A stretch of DNA of 64,000 bases from Nautilus pompilius (lineage: Eukaryota > Mollusca > Cephalopoda > Nautilida > Nautilidae), in assembly GCA_018389105.1 (NCBI GenBank), contig JACATO010000069.1:1078501-1142500 (forward strand), read 5' to 3'. Below the pieces are notes generated by a model. That model was given only the letters and a program-made list of their open reading frames with translations, was not told where the DNA came from and made no database searches. The number at the start of each line of letters is the position of its first letter. Position 1 is the stretch's first letter. Position numbers and translations under genes: made by a program. Below, piece after piece: positions 36,105 through 49,130 of this stretch.

Positions 36105-36502
36105 CTACCCCCCTTCACTTAAAATGGCTGAAAAGCACAAGATGGTGGTCGATAGTAATTAATTACTTTTTTTTTTTTTTACATGTGAATTTTCGTCAGT
36201 AATTTAATCATTTTACTGAAATCATAAATAGCAGTGGCATGTTCGCTTTAATGTGCCCCCTAAATAGCGATAAAACATTCGGTTTCGCAGATAAATTGAA
36301 AAAAAAAAAATAGCATCAACAACACTTTAATAACGAACATAATCTTAATCTATTCATTTATTGTGTTATTACCAACAGTTTAGCATTTGTTCTTTCTCTT
36401 TAACGTGGGGCTCTAAGACGGAAAGGCGCGGAGAGTCACCGACCGTCTATCAGTGTGTGCGGCATCCATAAAGTTGGGGTGTTTGTTCGGACTGCAGCCC
36501 CT

Positions 36503-36518
36503 ACACACACACACACAC

Positions 36519-36556
<38 letters not shown>
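36503..36556. repeat. (CA)n microsatellite
   Basis: About 54 bp of CA units with one interruption (CAACAC). The ORF across it (36455-36646) is a translation of the repeat. Confidence 0.95.
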
Positions 36557-36559
<3 letters not shown>

Positions 36560-37895
36560 TCGGTATTCGCTGCAAACATCGACAGTGACGGGGGTCGGTT
36601 AAAATTGAGAATCTACTTCATTACAGGGCTCTTTCACGACCCGTAAATCAGAAAGCGCAAGTACTGAGTCTGTTCAGATATATATATATATTGACCACTA
36701 TCGATCTCCAGACAGGACAGAAATCGAAATTCCGACAAAGGGCAATCAGCATTGTACGATCTACAGACTTCCTAGTAACACCACGGATAACAACACAAAT
36801 ATAGATAAAGATAAAATTTTCTCATCCTAAACGAATAGCAAAAAAAAATTTTTTTAAAAAATTTTACTTTCACAAATTTTATTTCCAGAAATTTTTTTTT
36901 TTGCACTCTGGATAATTGTTTGAAAATTAAAAAGATAAAATCTGGAGGTGGTAATGTATGGATGGGTTATCGTAATATCCGGGTAATAAGACAAGACACC
37001 TTTTGTAGAGGAAATCCGGGTCCTCGTCTTATAACCCGGAAATTGGGGAATGGCAGCGCACAATGTTCGACTGTACGACGGAATCCGCACGGATTCTGAC
37101 GGTGCTGCCTTTTGTTATCTTATTTCCAAGAGAAGACAAAACCATGGGGGTTGGCTGCACCATGGTGCCGCAATTGTGGAAAGCTGAAGTTTTAATTTGA
37201 ACAACAGAATAAAAAGATAAAAATGAAAAACGACGCCTCAGGCATCTTTATTACATTCGACTTCGGTTCTGCCTATTTTTCCAGATGGCGGTACCTGTGG
37301 ATAATAATCTAACTTGTAATAACGTTATTACTTATGATGGCAACCCTGTAGCCAAATCAGACTTTGTAAAACGACAAAAACAACATTATTTTCAAAAGTA
37401 TTGATATTTTACGAGTGAAATAAACAGGAAGAAGAAAAAAAAAGCAGAAATACATTACTAAAAACCTCCACGGAAATTTATTTTGCAAATTTTTGTTTGT
37501 TTTTTTAAACGCTAAATGCTTGAATCCAAATTTAAACTTTCGATACATTCCAAACATCGTGGATGACGCCGTTGTAGCTCTCCTGTCGTCTAGAAGGACG
37601 CTGAGGTCTCCGGAAACGTCTTGGCGCGCTCTATAACATCAATAGAAGTTCTAATGTAACATATACAAAATAGAGTTTTCCGATTTATCTCGTCGAATCC
37701 TCTCACAACTTTTTAAAATGTCTAATAGAAAATTACAGCAGTGAGCTAGAAAGGGGAAGGTCCTTGAAACTAAACGAGTTACTTAAGCATGGTTGAGGGG
37801 GGTACTCTTGAAGGTGGAAAGAAGTCAAGAGTTACCCACGGAGCTTTCCACCACGAGTACCTGGATAGTCCTACTAGAGTTCTTCATGTCTAAGT
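36557..37895. other. Non-coding DNA, no gene recognised
   Basis: It includes a short TA run (about 36680-36690) and A/T-rich palindromic runs at 36840-36865. No motif-bearing ORF was seen. Confidence 0.4.
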
Positions 37896-37899
37896 ATGG

Positions 37900-38040
37900 G
37901 TAGAAGCCGAGTCTGTGGCCGAATGGTAAAGAAGAGCAAGAACAAACTGTTTCAGAGAGGTACGCCAAAACCAAGTCGACCAGGACTCGAACTCAAGCAC
38001 TCAGCTTTCAGTAATTCAACACTGCATCACCCATCCACCT
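37900..38040 (-). repeat. Possible tRNA-derived SINE head
   Basis: On the minus strand an A-box-like TGATGCAGTG (about 38031) is followed some 30 bp later by GAGTTCGAGTCC (about 37995-37984), a near match to the pol III B box GGTTCGANTCC. Spacing is right for a tRNA-derived promoter, but no cloverleaf pairing is evident, so a functional tRNA is unlikely. The 3' limit of the element is unknown and no poly-A or target duplication was found. Confidence 0.35.
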
Positions 38041-38379
38041 CCATATAGTTTGAAAATACTTAACTACCTTTTCTTATATGCATCTGATAATCTGTATTTG
38101 GTAATTTTAGTTTTAAAGTTGAATCATACTCCATGGCGACATAAAACATACGTTCTAGGCTATGACAAATGACGAATTTATTGTACTCTTTTGTCTTTTC
38201 GCTTCCGAAAGAAAATTGGTCGTGAAGGTGTAGCAGCGCCGGAGGGGGGACAGACATATTGGTTGACCAGACAACTAAAGCATACTGAAAAAGATCCGTT
38301 TTAGTACGATTCGTTAAATTAAGCTTAAGATATGCATAATATCTTCTTGGACAACACTGTTAACGCTAATTATAATTAC

Positions 38380-38381
<2 letters not shown>
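38041..38381. other. Non-coding DNA, no gene recognised
   Basis: Contains one 65-codon minus-strand ORF (38060-38257) with no motif. Confidence 0.4.

Positions 38382-38410
<29 letters not shown>
38382..38410. repeat. (CA)n microsatellite
   Basis: A pure CA run of about 29 bp. Confidence 0.95.
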
Positions 38411-38412
<2 letters not shown>

Positions 38413-40490
38413 TCCTCTCTCTATATAAGCACATACAAATGAATAATCCATTATAATTACATTTTTTAAAAATGCAAAACTTGTGGGAGACATTATATGA
38501 AATAGTCACAGAACGAATGGCCCTCAAATTTTATTTTAAAATATTTAAAGTTTACAAATCCTTTTATTCCCATCTCGTTTTCCTATTTACTGGGGATGTT
38601 CAAATGAAACCCGGCTGATATTAATGGTGGTAATCGTATCTGGCCTGGTTTATTTGGACGTCCCTAACCGTTTCTCTATTACGCCATGGTTTCGAAATGC
38701 TCTTGTACTTAGTCACCTTTCTAAACAAGCGAAAGGATATTTCTACCTACCTTTAAGGTTGCAAAGCACGTGACGTAACTAGCACGTAGAAAATAGGTAA
38801 ATTAGACAGTTGCGATAAATTATGTTAAAAAGACTGACAAGAAATCTCCATAAATAAACAAACATGCGGAACAACAAAGACACAACCAGTTTCTCTTTTT
38901 TTTTTAAAAAAAAAGAAGAATTATTTTGCATAAACTGTCGAAATCTGCGTCTCTGGCATTGTCTTCATTGTACACTGTATTCTCCTTTATATAGAATTTT
39001 TACAGCTGCTTGTAAGTAAAATTTCCATTATTAAGCGAACGTTTTGTGAATCATAGTGAGAAGTCAGCGCAAACTCTTCAAACAACAAAGTTCTTAAAAT
39101 GTACAGATGTTATTTAGATAAAACTCTCCTTTTTTTGTTGTTTGCCTTTTGTCGCATTTTCTGCGGCCATTGTAATTTAAAGTCAGGGCTGGTAAACTAT
39201 TTGTGCTGTAACTACCAATTCTAAAATTATTTCGATACTTTCACAGAAAACTATTTAAATAATTCAGTGTCTAATGTTTTACCTTTGTTAAAATAAACAA
39301 TTTAAATAGCAATGGAAATATTAAACTATTATATAATTGGAAACGGTTTTTTTTAAATAGTAGCTTTTCAACAATAGCTGTTGTTTCAGCTGCTTAAAAG
39401 CTGTTAATTGTTATAAATTGCCTGTTTGTTCAGTTATCACGCGAAGACCATCTGTTTCGTCTTCCAAGAGTTTCCCTTGGGGCTGCTTCATTATAAAGTT
39501 GATCGGGCACCTGCATTCACTCATCTACAGTCTTTCTACAAAAAAAAAAAAAAATCGTTTTACGTTTATATTTTTCTTTTTTTTTATTTTTTACTTAGCC
39601 TCTGGCTTATCAAAATATCTTACGACACCAGTCTCTAATGACCCTTCCTCAAGAGTTTGCGCTTGAATTATGTCACCGATTGATAAGGAGAACGATATTG
39701 TTCCCTTTAAATTTGCACAGAAACCCAGTAAAGATACAGAAAGACTGATTCCGATCAACCGCTTAATAAAAAAAAAAATATTCACGAAACTGTATCGCAC
39801 ACAAGATTGGCTGTCATAGGATAAAAGCAATAAATATTATTTTCAATCAGAGAAATACACACGTCGCTATGTTTGACTGTCCAGTCGTAGTTCCAACTTC
39901 ATCTTTATGCTTCGATAATGAGATGTAGACACCTCTCCTCCTTCCTCCTCCTCTGTTCACACTTGCGCTTAAGAAGAAGAAGAAGAAAAAAAGAAGTTAA
40001 GGCAAAAACTCCATCAAATGCAACTCCAGGAAACAGAAGATCTTTCTGGTTGCTTTATAACGGATAGATCGCGGACGATGACTTGAGAGCCACCTGAAAA
40101 CACGGCACCCGGAAATTAGTCGACATGCCAGGTGTGTATTTGGAGTTCCAGTATCTCCCCCCCCCCCCCCCAACCCCGGGGTGAGAGCTGCTACAAAACC
40201 GAATGCCCTAAAGATAAGTAAACAAAACAAAAAAAACAAAGCAAACAATCTATTTGCAAGCGTTAAAATCAAAACGTTAGAGAACTTAATAATTCAGTTG
40301 CCACTGAAGAAGTGTGGGAAGAAAAGAACGTTCAGAGTGCATTTCCACTTTCGGTCTTAAGTTACTGTATAAGTGGAACCGTTTAGCAATGTAATTAATC
40401 AAGAAAGTATCAGTAAATTTGAACTTCCGACAGTTTTCAAACCATTATGAGCGATGGCACGGCTGTCAGGTCAAAAAGACCCACAAACAG
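38411..40490. other. Non-coding DNA, no gene recognised
   Basis: An overlapping E-box and CRE-like sequence, GCACGTGACGTAAC, lies at about 38766-38779. A T10A9 junction lies at 38896-38914, a long A-run near 39540-39554 and a C-run near 40157-40170. ORFs are short and low-complexity. Confidence 0.4.
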
Positions 40491-40497
40491 AAAATTT

Positions 40498-40611
40498 GTG
40501 CGTCATAGATGTGCATAGCGCTGCACCACGTTACCCTGTGATTCGTAGTCGTTACGTCATAGATGTGAAAGATGGATTCTGACGTGACTTAATCATGAAC
40601 CGCAATATGGC
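40498..40611. repeat. CGTCATAG-module, two linked copies
   Basis: GCGTCATAGATGTG at about 40499 and TACGTCATAGATGTG at about 40553 are two near-identical pieces about 56 bp apart. The second is followed by AAAGATGG, then CTGACGTGAC and, 25 bp on, ATATGGCGG. The arrangement resembles the segment at 36047-36104. CGTCA half-sites and YY1-like ATGGCG cores are visible, but whether this is a repeat family or regulatory DNA is open. Confidence 0.5.
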
Positions 40612-40619
40612 GGTCCCCC

Positions 40620-41937
40620 GAGTCATCGACTTGAGGCTATTTAATTAGATATCCCTTATATGCGTCTAATAACCTGTTAGAAATTTTAGCACTGTAACCG
40701 AAATGCTAAGTACAACTAATATGCGTTTGAACAGAGCCACTTATATTTAATCCGCTTGGTAGATTCATTCAGGCGGATTGGTTAATGTTTTCAATAAAGC
40801 TAACTTTAAATTGCGTTTTCTAAAAAAAAAAAAAAAGGAGACATCTAGCATAAAAGGGGCTGGCCCAGGCAACTTTTTAAAAAATTCATTTTTTGATGCA
40901 AAGACACGTTTGATACAAGAAGGATGCAGTAATGATGTGTGCGCATTTGGGGCTGATAGGGTTTAGAAGCTCGTGGGTTTTCGTTTGGATGTACACCTCC
41001 AGCGGTGCCGAAAACCGTTCAACTTCAGTTCCACGACATACGCAACAAAATCACGAGAACGGGTGTATTAAACAATGATCTAAATAATAGATACCTACAT
41101 ATGTGGGAAGGTGCAAGGGCAGCTGTATGTTTCCACACGTTAGAAATCTATATTGACTTTTTTCCGAGACACCTGTGTGACGTAATAATTTGTTTATGGT
41201 CAGGCTGTCAACGTCTGATCCCCGGCCATTAATCCACCTCGTTCTCATGAAGTCGTAAAGAATCTTGTAACCTCAGACCCTCGCTTAATTTTATGGGATT
41301 GTCTCTCTGTGTTCGATGAGGGAGTTTATGCTCGCGTGGGGGGAAACAACAGTCAAGCAAATGATACTAGTAACGCACGAACCTGGTGTCAAATTATTTA
41401 GTTTATTAAAATCGCATTAGTATTTGGCGGATGCCCACCAGAAAAAAATCCATTTTATTTTTCGGACTCAGTAAGATAAATAAATTATATCTTTGCATTC
41501 ACTAATAACATTGTATCGACCAATGACTATCCTTATTTGAAATTTAATGGCACAAAGGTAATCGTTATATGATGTTTATGGAATAAAGACGGATCTAATA
41601 TGATAGACATGAAAATAATGTTTACTGTGATAAGAGATAAAAGGTCCTGTTACAGCTTTGTACATAACTTGGTTTCTATGAGCTACGATGTGATTTTTAA
41701 TAAACCTTTTGTGAACTCCAACTTCACTCATATCTAGTAGTAGCAGTTTTATTCTCTATTTCATGGGGTTTTATGTCTACATATATTAACATCCAATGTT
41801 CACAAATATACTTAAAAATCGGAGCTGTAGAGTTGGTGGTCTGGTTATTTTATGAAAACCCATATTATTGACAGAAAGATACGGACGACGTATCTCAAAA
41901 ATTGTAAAATACGTTTACACTAAAAGTAAAAGTTCTG
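40620..41937. other. Non-coding DNA, no gene recognised
   Basis: ORFs of 62, 75 and 65 codons overlap on opposite strands near 40778-41248. None carries a motif. The rest is AT-rich. Confidence 0.4.
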
Positions 41938-41945
41938 TAGTAGTA

Positions 41946-42013
<68 letters not shown>
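41938..42013. repeat. (TAA)n microsatellite, about 25 units
   Basis: About 75 bp of TAA preceded by a few TAG units. The 104-codon ORF across it has a poly-Ile centre made only by the repeat. Confidence 0.97.
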
Positions 42014-42015
<2 letters not shown>

Positions 42016-43632
42016 TAGCTTACACAAACAAAGATAAAATATTTTCTTCTACAGTAAAAAAAGGGAAACAGAACAGAATGAACCGAAGCTGGCTGTCTTG
42101 CTGCAATGACCTCCCACCTTTTGTAAAACTAGACAATATCCCTTATGAGGAAACATATTTCACGACTGAATGGTATTTCTAATTGATTCTATTTTTAAGT
42201 TATAATTTTTTTGCATGGTTGCAACATTGAATGTTTCTGCCAATTTGCTTCTTTTTGGTTCTCTTTACACAATTGTCGAGATTAATTCGCGCTATTTCCT
42301 TCAAACACGTAAAACTCACAGTCGTTAAGGCGTTAACACCCCTATCTCAAGGAATGCATTGTAAAATATTCAGAAGAATTTCAATAATTGTTATTAAAGA
42401 CCAAACACACACACACACACATATAAGTTTTAGATGTAAATTAAAGAATTGAAGACTTGGATTGCAAAAGTTATAACTTTGTTTCTAACTGGTCCAAAGG
42501 CAGTTTTCCTTAGAGTCTAAATTAGACATTATTCGGACGAAAAAAGTGTTCCATTTTCAGGCAGCTTTCGGTGTTGCAGATATCGACATTTCCCTAAACA
42601 AATTAGTTTAAACCCAATTACCGTGTAAGGTACACGACGAGTTCGTTCTCGTGCGTATCGACGTGCCCTTCGCTCGTTCAGAAGTTAATCGAATCGTCTT
42701 CACAGAAACTTCCTTTTGTAATATTGACTCGTAAAAAAAAGGAGAAATTTTTAAATATCACTTGAACAAATATTGGTGACAGTTCGTTCGTTCTCATTGG
42801 CGTTGGTTCCTCTATTGATCACGATCGTGTTGGCGCTGCGCTCGTGGTTATTTATGACGGGTTAAGAAATTTAATAAAATTTCTCTTAATGTTTCTCCCA
42901 TTTCATGAAGTAATGCACTTAAGAACTTCAATAAAGTATCTAGGAAAAGTTAAAACTTTACCCCTTTCTTTAGTGAAGGCGATTTTGTTGTTGTTTTCCA
43001 CATTAATGGGGATGCTTCGTTCTGATGTAACTCGAGTTGCCATGGCAATCGGAAAGATTAACTTATGACCGCCACAGCCGGAAAATAGTATTTGTTTTAC
43101 AAACAGACCTCCCGCCTATCCCTTGACTTCCTGAATGACACCAGACCTGCCAAAACCAGTTCTGTGGTCATATTATTCCAATCGGTCAATTGAACCTTAG
43201 AATGAGAAGAAAAATAATATTTTCTAAAGTTGATATTCCTGCATTAAAAGGGTAAAAGACGGTCAAGGCTTTTCCACTCGCCGTATTAGTAATAACAAAC
43301 AGTTGATTAACCAACGTTTCGCTTTCTTTACCTTTCGCCATCATCAGTTCTATCTAATGGACTATATCGGTATGTGATCTAATTTTTTTTTCCAGTAGAT
43401 CTTTTGCAGTGGACCCCAGAAATTTAGGATTGAGACATAAATCCAAATTTAAATTATATAAACAGAATTTGGATCCTTTATTTAGCTTCATTTAATTAAA
43501 TAACCCACAGAATAATATAATACTGGTATAATTTATTAAGACTTTTCGGATATTTATTACGTGTTTCCCTGTTAGATTTAAAACTGTCACATTTCACAAT
43601 TTAGGTCAATTTCCCATTAAGTCTGTGGAAAT
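42014..43632. other. Non-coding DNA, no gene recognised
   Basis: A short CA run lies at about 42405-42421. ORFs up to 74 codons lack motifs. Confidence 0.4.
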
Positions 43633-43683
43633 CCACGAGGGGGCGCGTGCTTCAATACGTTAACGTAGCGTTATTATGCAAAT
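43633..43683 (+). promoter_or_regulatory. CTCF-like and octamer-like sequences upstream of candidate exon
   Basis: CCACGAGGGGGCGC at 43633-43646 differs by one base from the vertebrate CTCF core CCACCAGGGGGCGC. Thirty bases downstream, 43676-43683 is a perfect octamer, ATGCAAAT, the POU-factor consensus. Both lie 70-120 bp upstream of the ATG at 43753. Matches of this length can arise by chance in 64 kb, and CTCF specificity outside well-studied taxa is not assured, so this is inference. Confidence 0.3.
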
Positions 43684-43752
43684 TAAGTGGGGTTTAATTC
43701 GACTTCATCAAGCCAGCTTAGAAAATTCTAGAATAGTGCAAAACCTTTAGTC

Positions 43753-44028
43753 ATGGCTGTGCATCCAGTTGGCTACTACGGCTTTTTGGATGAAAATTTA
43801 TTTCTCAAACCAGTAAACCAAGAAAACAGAACCATCAACATGGACGTTAATATAGCTCAAAATGTTTTAAAAAATCGACAAACACCGAGTCCTGTCTCCA
43901 CATCATTAAATCCGGTTCTCTCCCCGACCCAACTCAAGGTGTTCAAAAAAGATTTGCTGAACCATATTACATTTTTAAAGATTTTGTCGGTTAGAAAACT
44001 ATTATTTTACTTGAAAACGTTTGATTAG
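43753..44028 (+). CDS. Candidate first coding exon or small ORF, unknown product
   Basis: The start codon is in good context (GTCATGG). Residues 1-62 (MAVHPVGYYGFLDENLFLKP, then Asn/Pro/Ser/Thr-rich sequence including RQTPSPVSTSLNPVLSPTQL) have the balanced composition of a disordered regulatory-protein N-terminus, with mixed third codon positions. After residue 65 it turns into Leu/Lys/Phe-rich sequence like random AT-rich translation. An exon might end within this zone, for example at AAG|GTGTTC (about 43940) or TCG|GTTAGA (about 43990), but neither donor is strong. No domain, signal peptide or family is recognised and no downstream exon was found. It may be the first exon of a gene extending beyond the window, or chance. 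Confidence 0.25.
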   Translation: MAVHPVGYYGFLDENLFLKPVNQENRTINMDVNIAQNVLKNRQTPSPVSTSLNPVLSPTQLKVFKKDLLNHITFLKILSVRKLLFYLKTFD

Positions 44029-47000
44029 ATCACATTTTTCTCTCTCGCTGCTCGTGAAAAGACAAAGCATCCAACAAACAAATTTTCAGAACCTTACCGA
44101 TAGCCTGAGTACAGGTACATTGTATACAGGTGAGTGAGACAAAGTTCGTAATTATCTCACCGTCTCCCCTGGCACTGCAGCGCAGCTGACACGATTAGCG
44201 ACTTAGTTTCGCAAATGTTATTTTTCTCCATATTAATCAGTATGGGTGCAAATATTTTCTCGGATTAATGGGAATTTTAAATGACAGTTAAAAGGAACAA
44301 ATTTATTTATATGACGTCGTTTTCGAAAATCGATTTAACGATGATTGAACTCACTACAGTTCTAATAGAAAGGCTTTTATGATAATGAAGTCAGTACAAA
44401 CAACGATAAAGCCAAAATCTGATATATATTTTTTTTAATTCACCATTCTAGACGACATTACAACTGTACGTTTAATCGTGAAACGGAGAGAGTTAAACTT
44501 TGTTTTCTATCAATTAGTAAATTATACGTTTCACAAAATTATGAAAGGCTTCCCCCTTTTTACAGCAAAAAAAAGAAAAATACCTTATAATGGCGCACTT
44601 TTGAATACTGGTCTAATTTTTAAATATTACTTTTAAATAATCGATTTTATCCATTTAGAATTCTATTGCTATAAATATTATTTTCTAATACAAAGTTCTG
44701 TAGATGCCTTAGGGTATTTATATTACATTCTCCGATATGTGCGATTGCTGACCGGACCAGAAAGTTAGTTTAAGCGCAAAAAGATAATAATAAACCCTAA
44801 TAACTTAACAATAACAGAATGACGCTTACTCGGTCTTTTGTTGAATTTTCCTCGAAAGAAAAAAAAAAATTAAATTTCTGAATACCCTATTTACTTGATG
44901 GTACTGGCTAACTCCACGAAAATATCAAACTGTTATTAATATCGTACCTAGTTAACTAACTTCGCATGGACACGTCACTGGCTTCCCGCAGTGAAGCGGC
45001 CCGGAACTCATCCGCTGTGGGGTCAGTTTAGCTCCCCTCCACAATGTGCTTAATTTTAGGTCTATGGTTTGGTCAGTTATTCTTAGCATCTTGAAAGTCA
45101 CATTAACGCCCAGAAACGTGTGGCGGCTCACATCTAGGGGTTGAACGATAAAACGCAACCACATTTCCTATTTTATTTTTTACTTATTAATAGCGAAAAC
45201 GCTGTTTGTTGGTTTTATTAGAATGCTGATGCATTTCTTAATATTAAACCCTGTATTGCATTTATGGTCGTCTAACGACTTATTCAGGTTTACCTGCAAA
45301 AAAAAAATTTGTTTCAATCATTTTTAGTTTCACTTCTGCTGCTAAAACTTCGTAACATTTGCGACCTTACCTGTATTTGTATCTACAGCTTCGTCGTTAT
45401 CCTTTAGGGAAACGAGAAATGATACAAGACAGAGGGCGGAACCCTGAAGCAGTCCAGTAAAAGACTTTTTGATGTCCACTCACTCGAACATCTTTTTAGA
45501 AATTCGTGTACATCAACAAAAATACACAACACGATAGCAAAATAAAGAGAACTGTAATTGTACCATTAATGTTTCTCCAATTTACCTTACCTTATGCCTT
45601 CATTAAAATATCTAGAGCGTGACTAGAATCCACAAATTGTTGTAATTACGTATTTTATCTCCGAATTAATTAAATAATTCATATACGACATTCCAAAAAA
45701 TCACAGTAACAGCTGGAAACGGACTTTGCTGTCTTCCAGACGTAAGCTCAGCATAGTTACATGTTTAATGTTTACATGTCTCTCTTAATTTTTTGGAAAT
45801 CAATTCTTCGTTTCTGCATTTTAACCAGAAAACCAATTTAAATTGTCTGTAATACCTATAGATACTCCCCCCATATGTATACTGGTCTTACAACTTAGAT
45901 AAGATATCGAGGCCATTACAAAGGTGAAAACAGTACAGAAGCAATAACCCTGCTTTTTCATCATCACGATTTCAATATGATGCCCCTGTTACTAATCTGT
46001 CCCACTTCATCGTTGCCGTCTTGTTGGAGTATAGATAAAAAACTTAAAAAAAAAAAGATTTGTAATCATTCCTCATATTGTTGTTAATTACAATTGCTTC
46101 TAATTATTTAAGGCAAATCTGTTGAGAACTATTGCAGGTATTTCTTTTTGCTGTACTTGTAAACCATTTCTCCGGCGAATTTTATTGATGAGGCGATTAA
46201 AACATCTCACTTAATCATGCGAGCTCCGCTGTTGAGATAAGAGGATTTCTAGTGAAGTAAACTTAGAAAATAATTTTCACAACTGTATCCATTATTGAGA
46301 AGTCCTTCGAAAATACCTACTGTTTTATTATAATATAGTCTGAGAAGAGGGCTAGCTTGCCTGTAAAATGGCTTTTATCAGTTTGTTTCTTTAAAGAGAC
46401 ACAAGTGTAGCAAAAACAGTTGTGACCTACTCAGGGATGGGTCTGTTTTACCTAATTAGAAAAAAAAAAAAACAACAACACACAAACAATATATTAACAT
46501 CGAGCATCGTGATGGCCTGGAAAACAAGACTGGAACACCTGCCAAGTGATGACTTATTTTGTGTCATTCCGTTTGACTTACAACTGAGGTATTTTATATT
46601 TCATCGCTGCCGTCTCCATTGTTATCTGAACTCTCTAACTGGTATTTTCCTACATCCACAATTTTCCTAGCATCGGTTATTGCTAAGGAATAACTGATTG
46701 TCCATATGTATAATATTGGAAATATTGTACCCTATGTGGATACAGTACCCAACATCTTGGACTTTAATGCTGCATTGAGAGTCAGCTTTAAATAGAGCTT
46801 TGTGCGTCAGTCTTATATTGTATTCGAAGAATATGTCTTAGACGTCATTTTCAAGACTGAATTTTGACACGCAAATGTTCAAATATTACCTAGCACCACC
46901 AGTTTGAGCGAGCGTAATTGCTCACCATTTGATATAATTCCAGTGATGGATATAGAATTAGTTATAACAGGTTAGCTTACGGATTTAAATCCGACCTACG

Positions 47001-49130
47001 CTAAGAAATCAAGATTTTTAACAAGAATTGGAAACGATCAGAATCAACGAAGAGTCGAGATTAACGAAAACCATCTTTTCCAGAACCCATCATCACTATC
47101 CTAAGAGCGGAAAGTTTACATTAATTTGTCGGTTATTTTAGTCACGGTACCAAAATTTTGTGAATGTCTTCTTGTAGATTTACACGTTGCATAATTCCAA
47201 TTGAACAGTGTCTAATAGACTGAGTGATGATCTCGGTTACTTCGCCCATCGCTCAGATCGACATAAGCAAGCTACACTTAATTGGGAAATCAATATTTTC
47301 GGTTTAAAAAATTTGAGGTCATGGAAGAAATCTTATTACAATATCTCCAGGGCATTGATATTGATAACTCTTAGCTGGCCTGGGTAAGCCTGGAACTAAA
47401 TCGGGCGTATTGTGAAGAGAAATGCTTCTCTTCAGAATACAGCTGAACTAGTATGGACTTTACACATGCAGTAGCAAAGGCCACCACAGATACGTATTCA
47501 ATTAGCGACTAGGCTCGATACCAACATTAAGCATCACGATTGAACTTCCAGGACAGGGTAGAATTTTTTAAATTGAAATACTAATGATGCTTCTAGTACC
47601 ATAGTTGAATATTAGGTACTTCGATACATCGCTTTTGAAAATTTCCCTATAGAGGAAGACAAGTTTCTTCTTCTTCTATATGGCTGTCATAAAAATAAAA
47701 AACCAGAAGACCATATTTACGTTGATATTTACAGGAAATCAAGTGTGCAAGATAGTAAATGTCATGTAAGAACCCACGAAGATGGCATTCTTCTTGTTCT
47801 GTATGTCAATAATTAGAGATAGAGATGGAATTGTGCTCAGGGTAAAATAGAAACGCGTGAGTAGAGTATCGGAGACGTCGGAAAAATGATTAGTGTAAAA
47901 ATTTGTTATTTTAAAGCTGCAACAGCTTTCCGAATAGTTTTCTTGTCAGAAAAGGAGGCTTTGATTAGTTCCGGCCTTGTAAAGCAGATAGCAGCAAATA
48001 ATAATGAGGAACGCTTGATAACGGTATGGCTTTTTCATGACTGTGGACACACAGTAAGTTAACACTAGAATCGGTAGATAACAGCCAGCCATTACGCCGG
48101 CTTTATTGCCTCAGCTAGCAATGACTCGTGATTTCGGCAGAGCAGCTCTCAGTCGACCACCGGATCTGAACGAAGAACGACGCGGTTGCGGTCAGTAAAT
48201 ATTTACTGAAGATGGCGTGAAACGTCGCTACGCCGATAGAGTCGATTTCACTATCTCGGAGACACACCCTAGAGAACCCCCCCACTCTCTCCGGTTTATA
48301 AAGATCTATTAACCACAGCGTGATTGATGGCTTTCTGGGGTAATCCGATGGTTTGGCTACCATTCGAAGTGATTTATGCTACACTACGCGTAGATAAAAT
48401 TCTCAAAGGACGTGGAACTCGTGTTTTGCGCTGCTGTCTTCGCTCTCGGTGCTCATGGCTGACGAAGTTCTTCGATAATTATAATTTTTAAAAAAATCTT
48501 TTCATCTCCTTTCTTACCAATCACACAAATAAATGGCGAAAATAGTAAAGATGCACAGTACCAGACAGATCCATAAAATCCCATGTACGAAGACAAAAGC
48601 AAACATAGATACAGAACCGGGAAAATACAGAAAAACAGATTGACGTTTGATTCAGATGTAATAAAAACGCTTAATGACACAAACCTGATAAAGACAATTA
48701 ATACAACTGGATTACATAAAATTAATCTGTTAAATAATGAATACTAATTACTAATGTGTATTTCAACGCCTGTCAGTGGTTAACTCTTTTCTCTCTAATC
48801 AGAACGACTAAGTTCTCGAGTATTACGTAGAAAGGATGTCTCGCAAATTCCAACAAGTTTATTGGCGTGACTTCTATTCGTCCTTATACTAATGTGTGTA
48901 TATTTGGTTAAAGATTTCCATCCGAGGGCCCTGTCCCGTCTCCGCCAGACTGGTTTCCGTGCCTGCGGTGTCAAAGCGGAGTTTTTTGCAGATTCTGGAT
49001 ATTGTGTCTAAAATTGCTCGGCGAGGGGCGGGCGAGGAATCCGACTGATTATGCGAGTTCTCTACATAAGAAAAGATAAATTTACTATTAAAGCTAAGTA
49101 TGAAACGAGACAGCTAGCTGTTGTTAAAAT
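44029..49130. other. Long non-coding stretch, no gene recognised
   Basis: Five kilobases of AT-rich DNA with no ORF above 82 codons and no motif. Homopolymer runs are scattered. A more CpG-rich piece lies near 48060-48460. No transposon core was recognised. Confidence 0.45.

Noticed and set aside
41868..42182. 104-codon ORF with a long Ile run
   Set aside because: A pure translation of the (TAA)n microsatellite.
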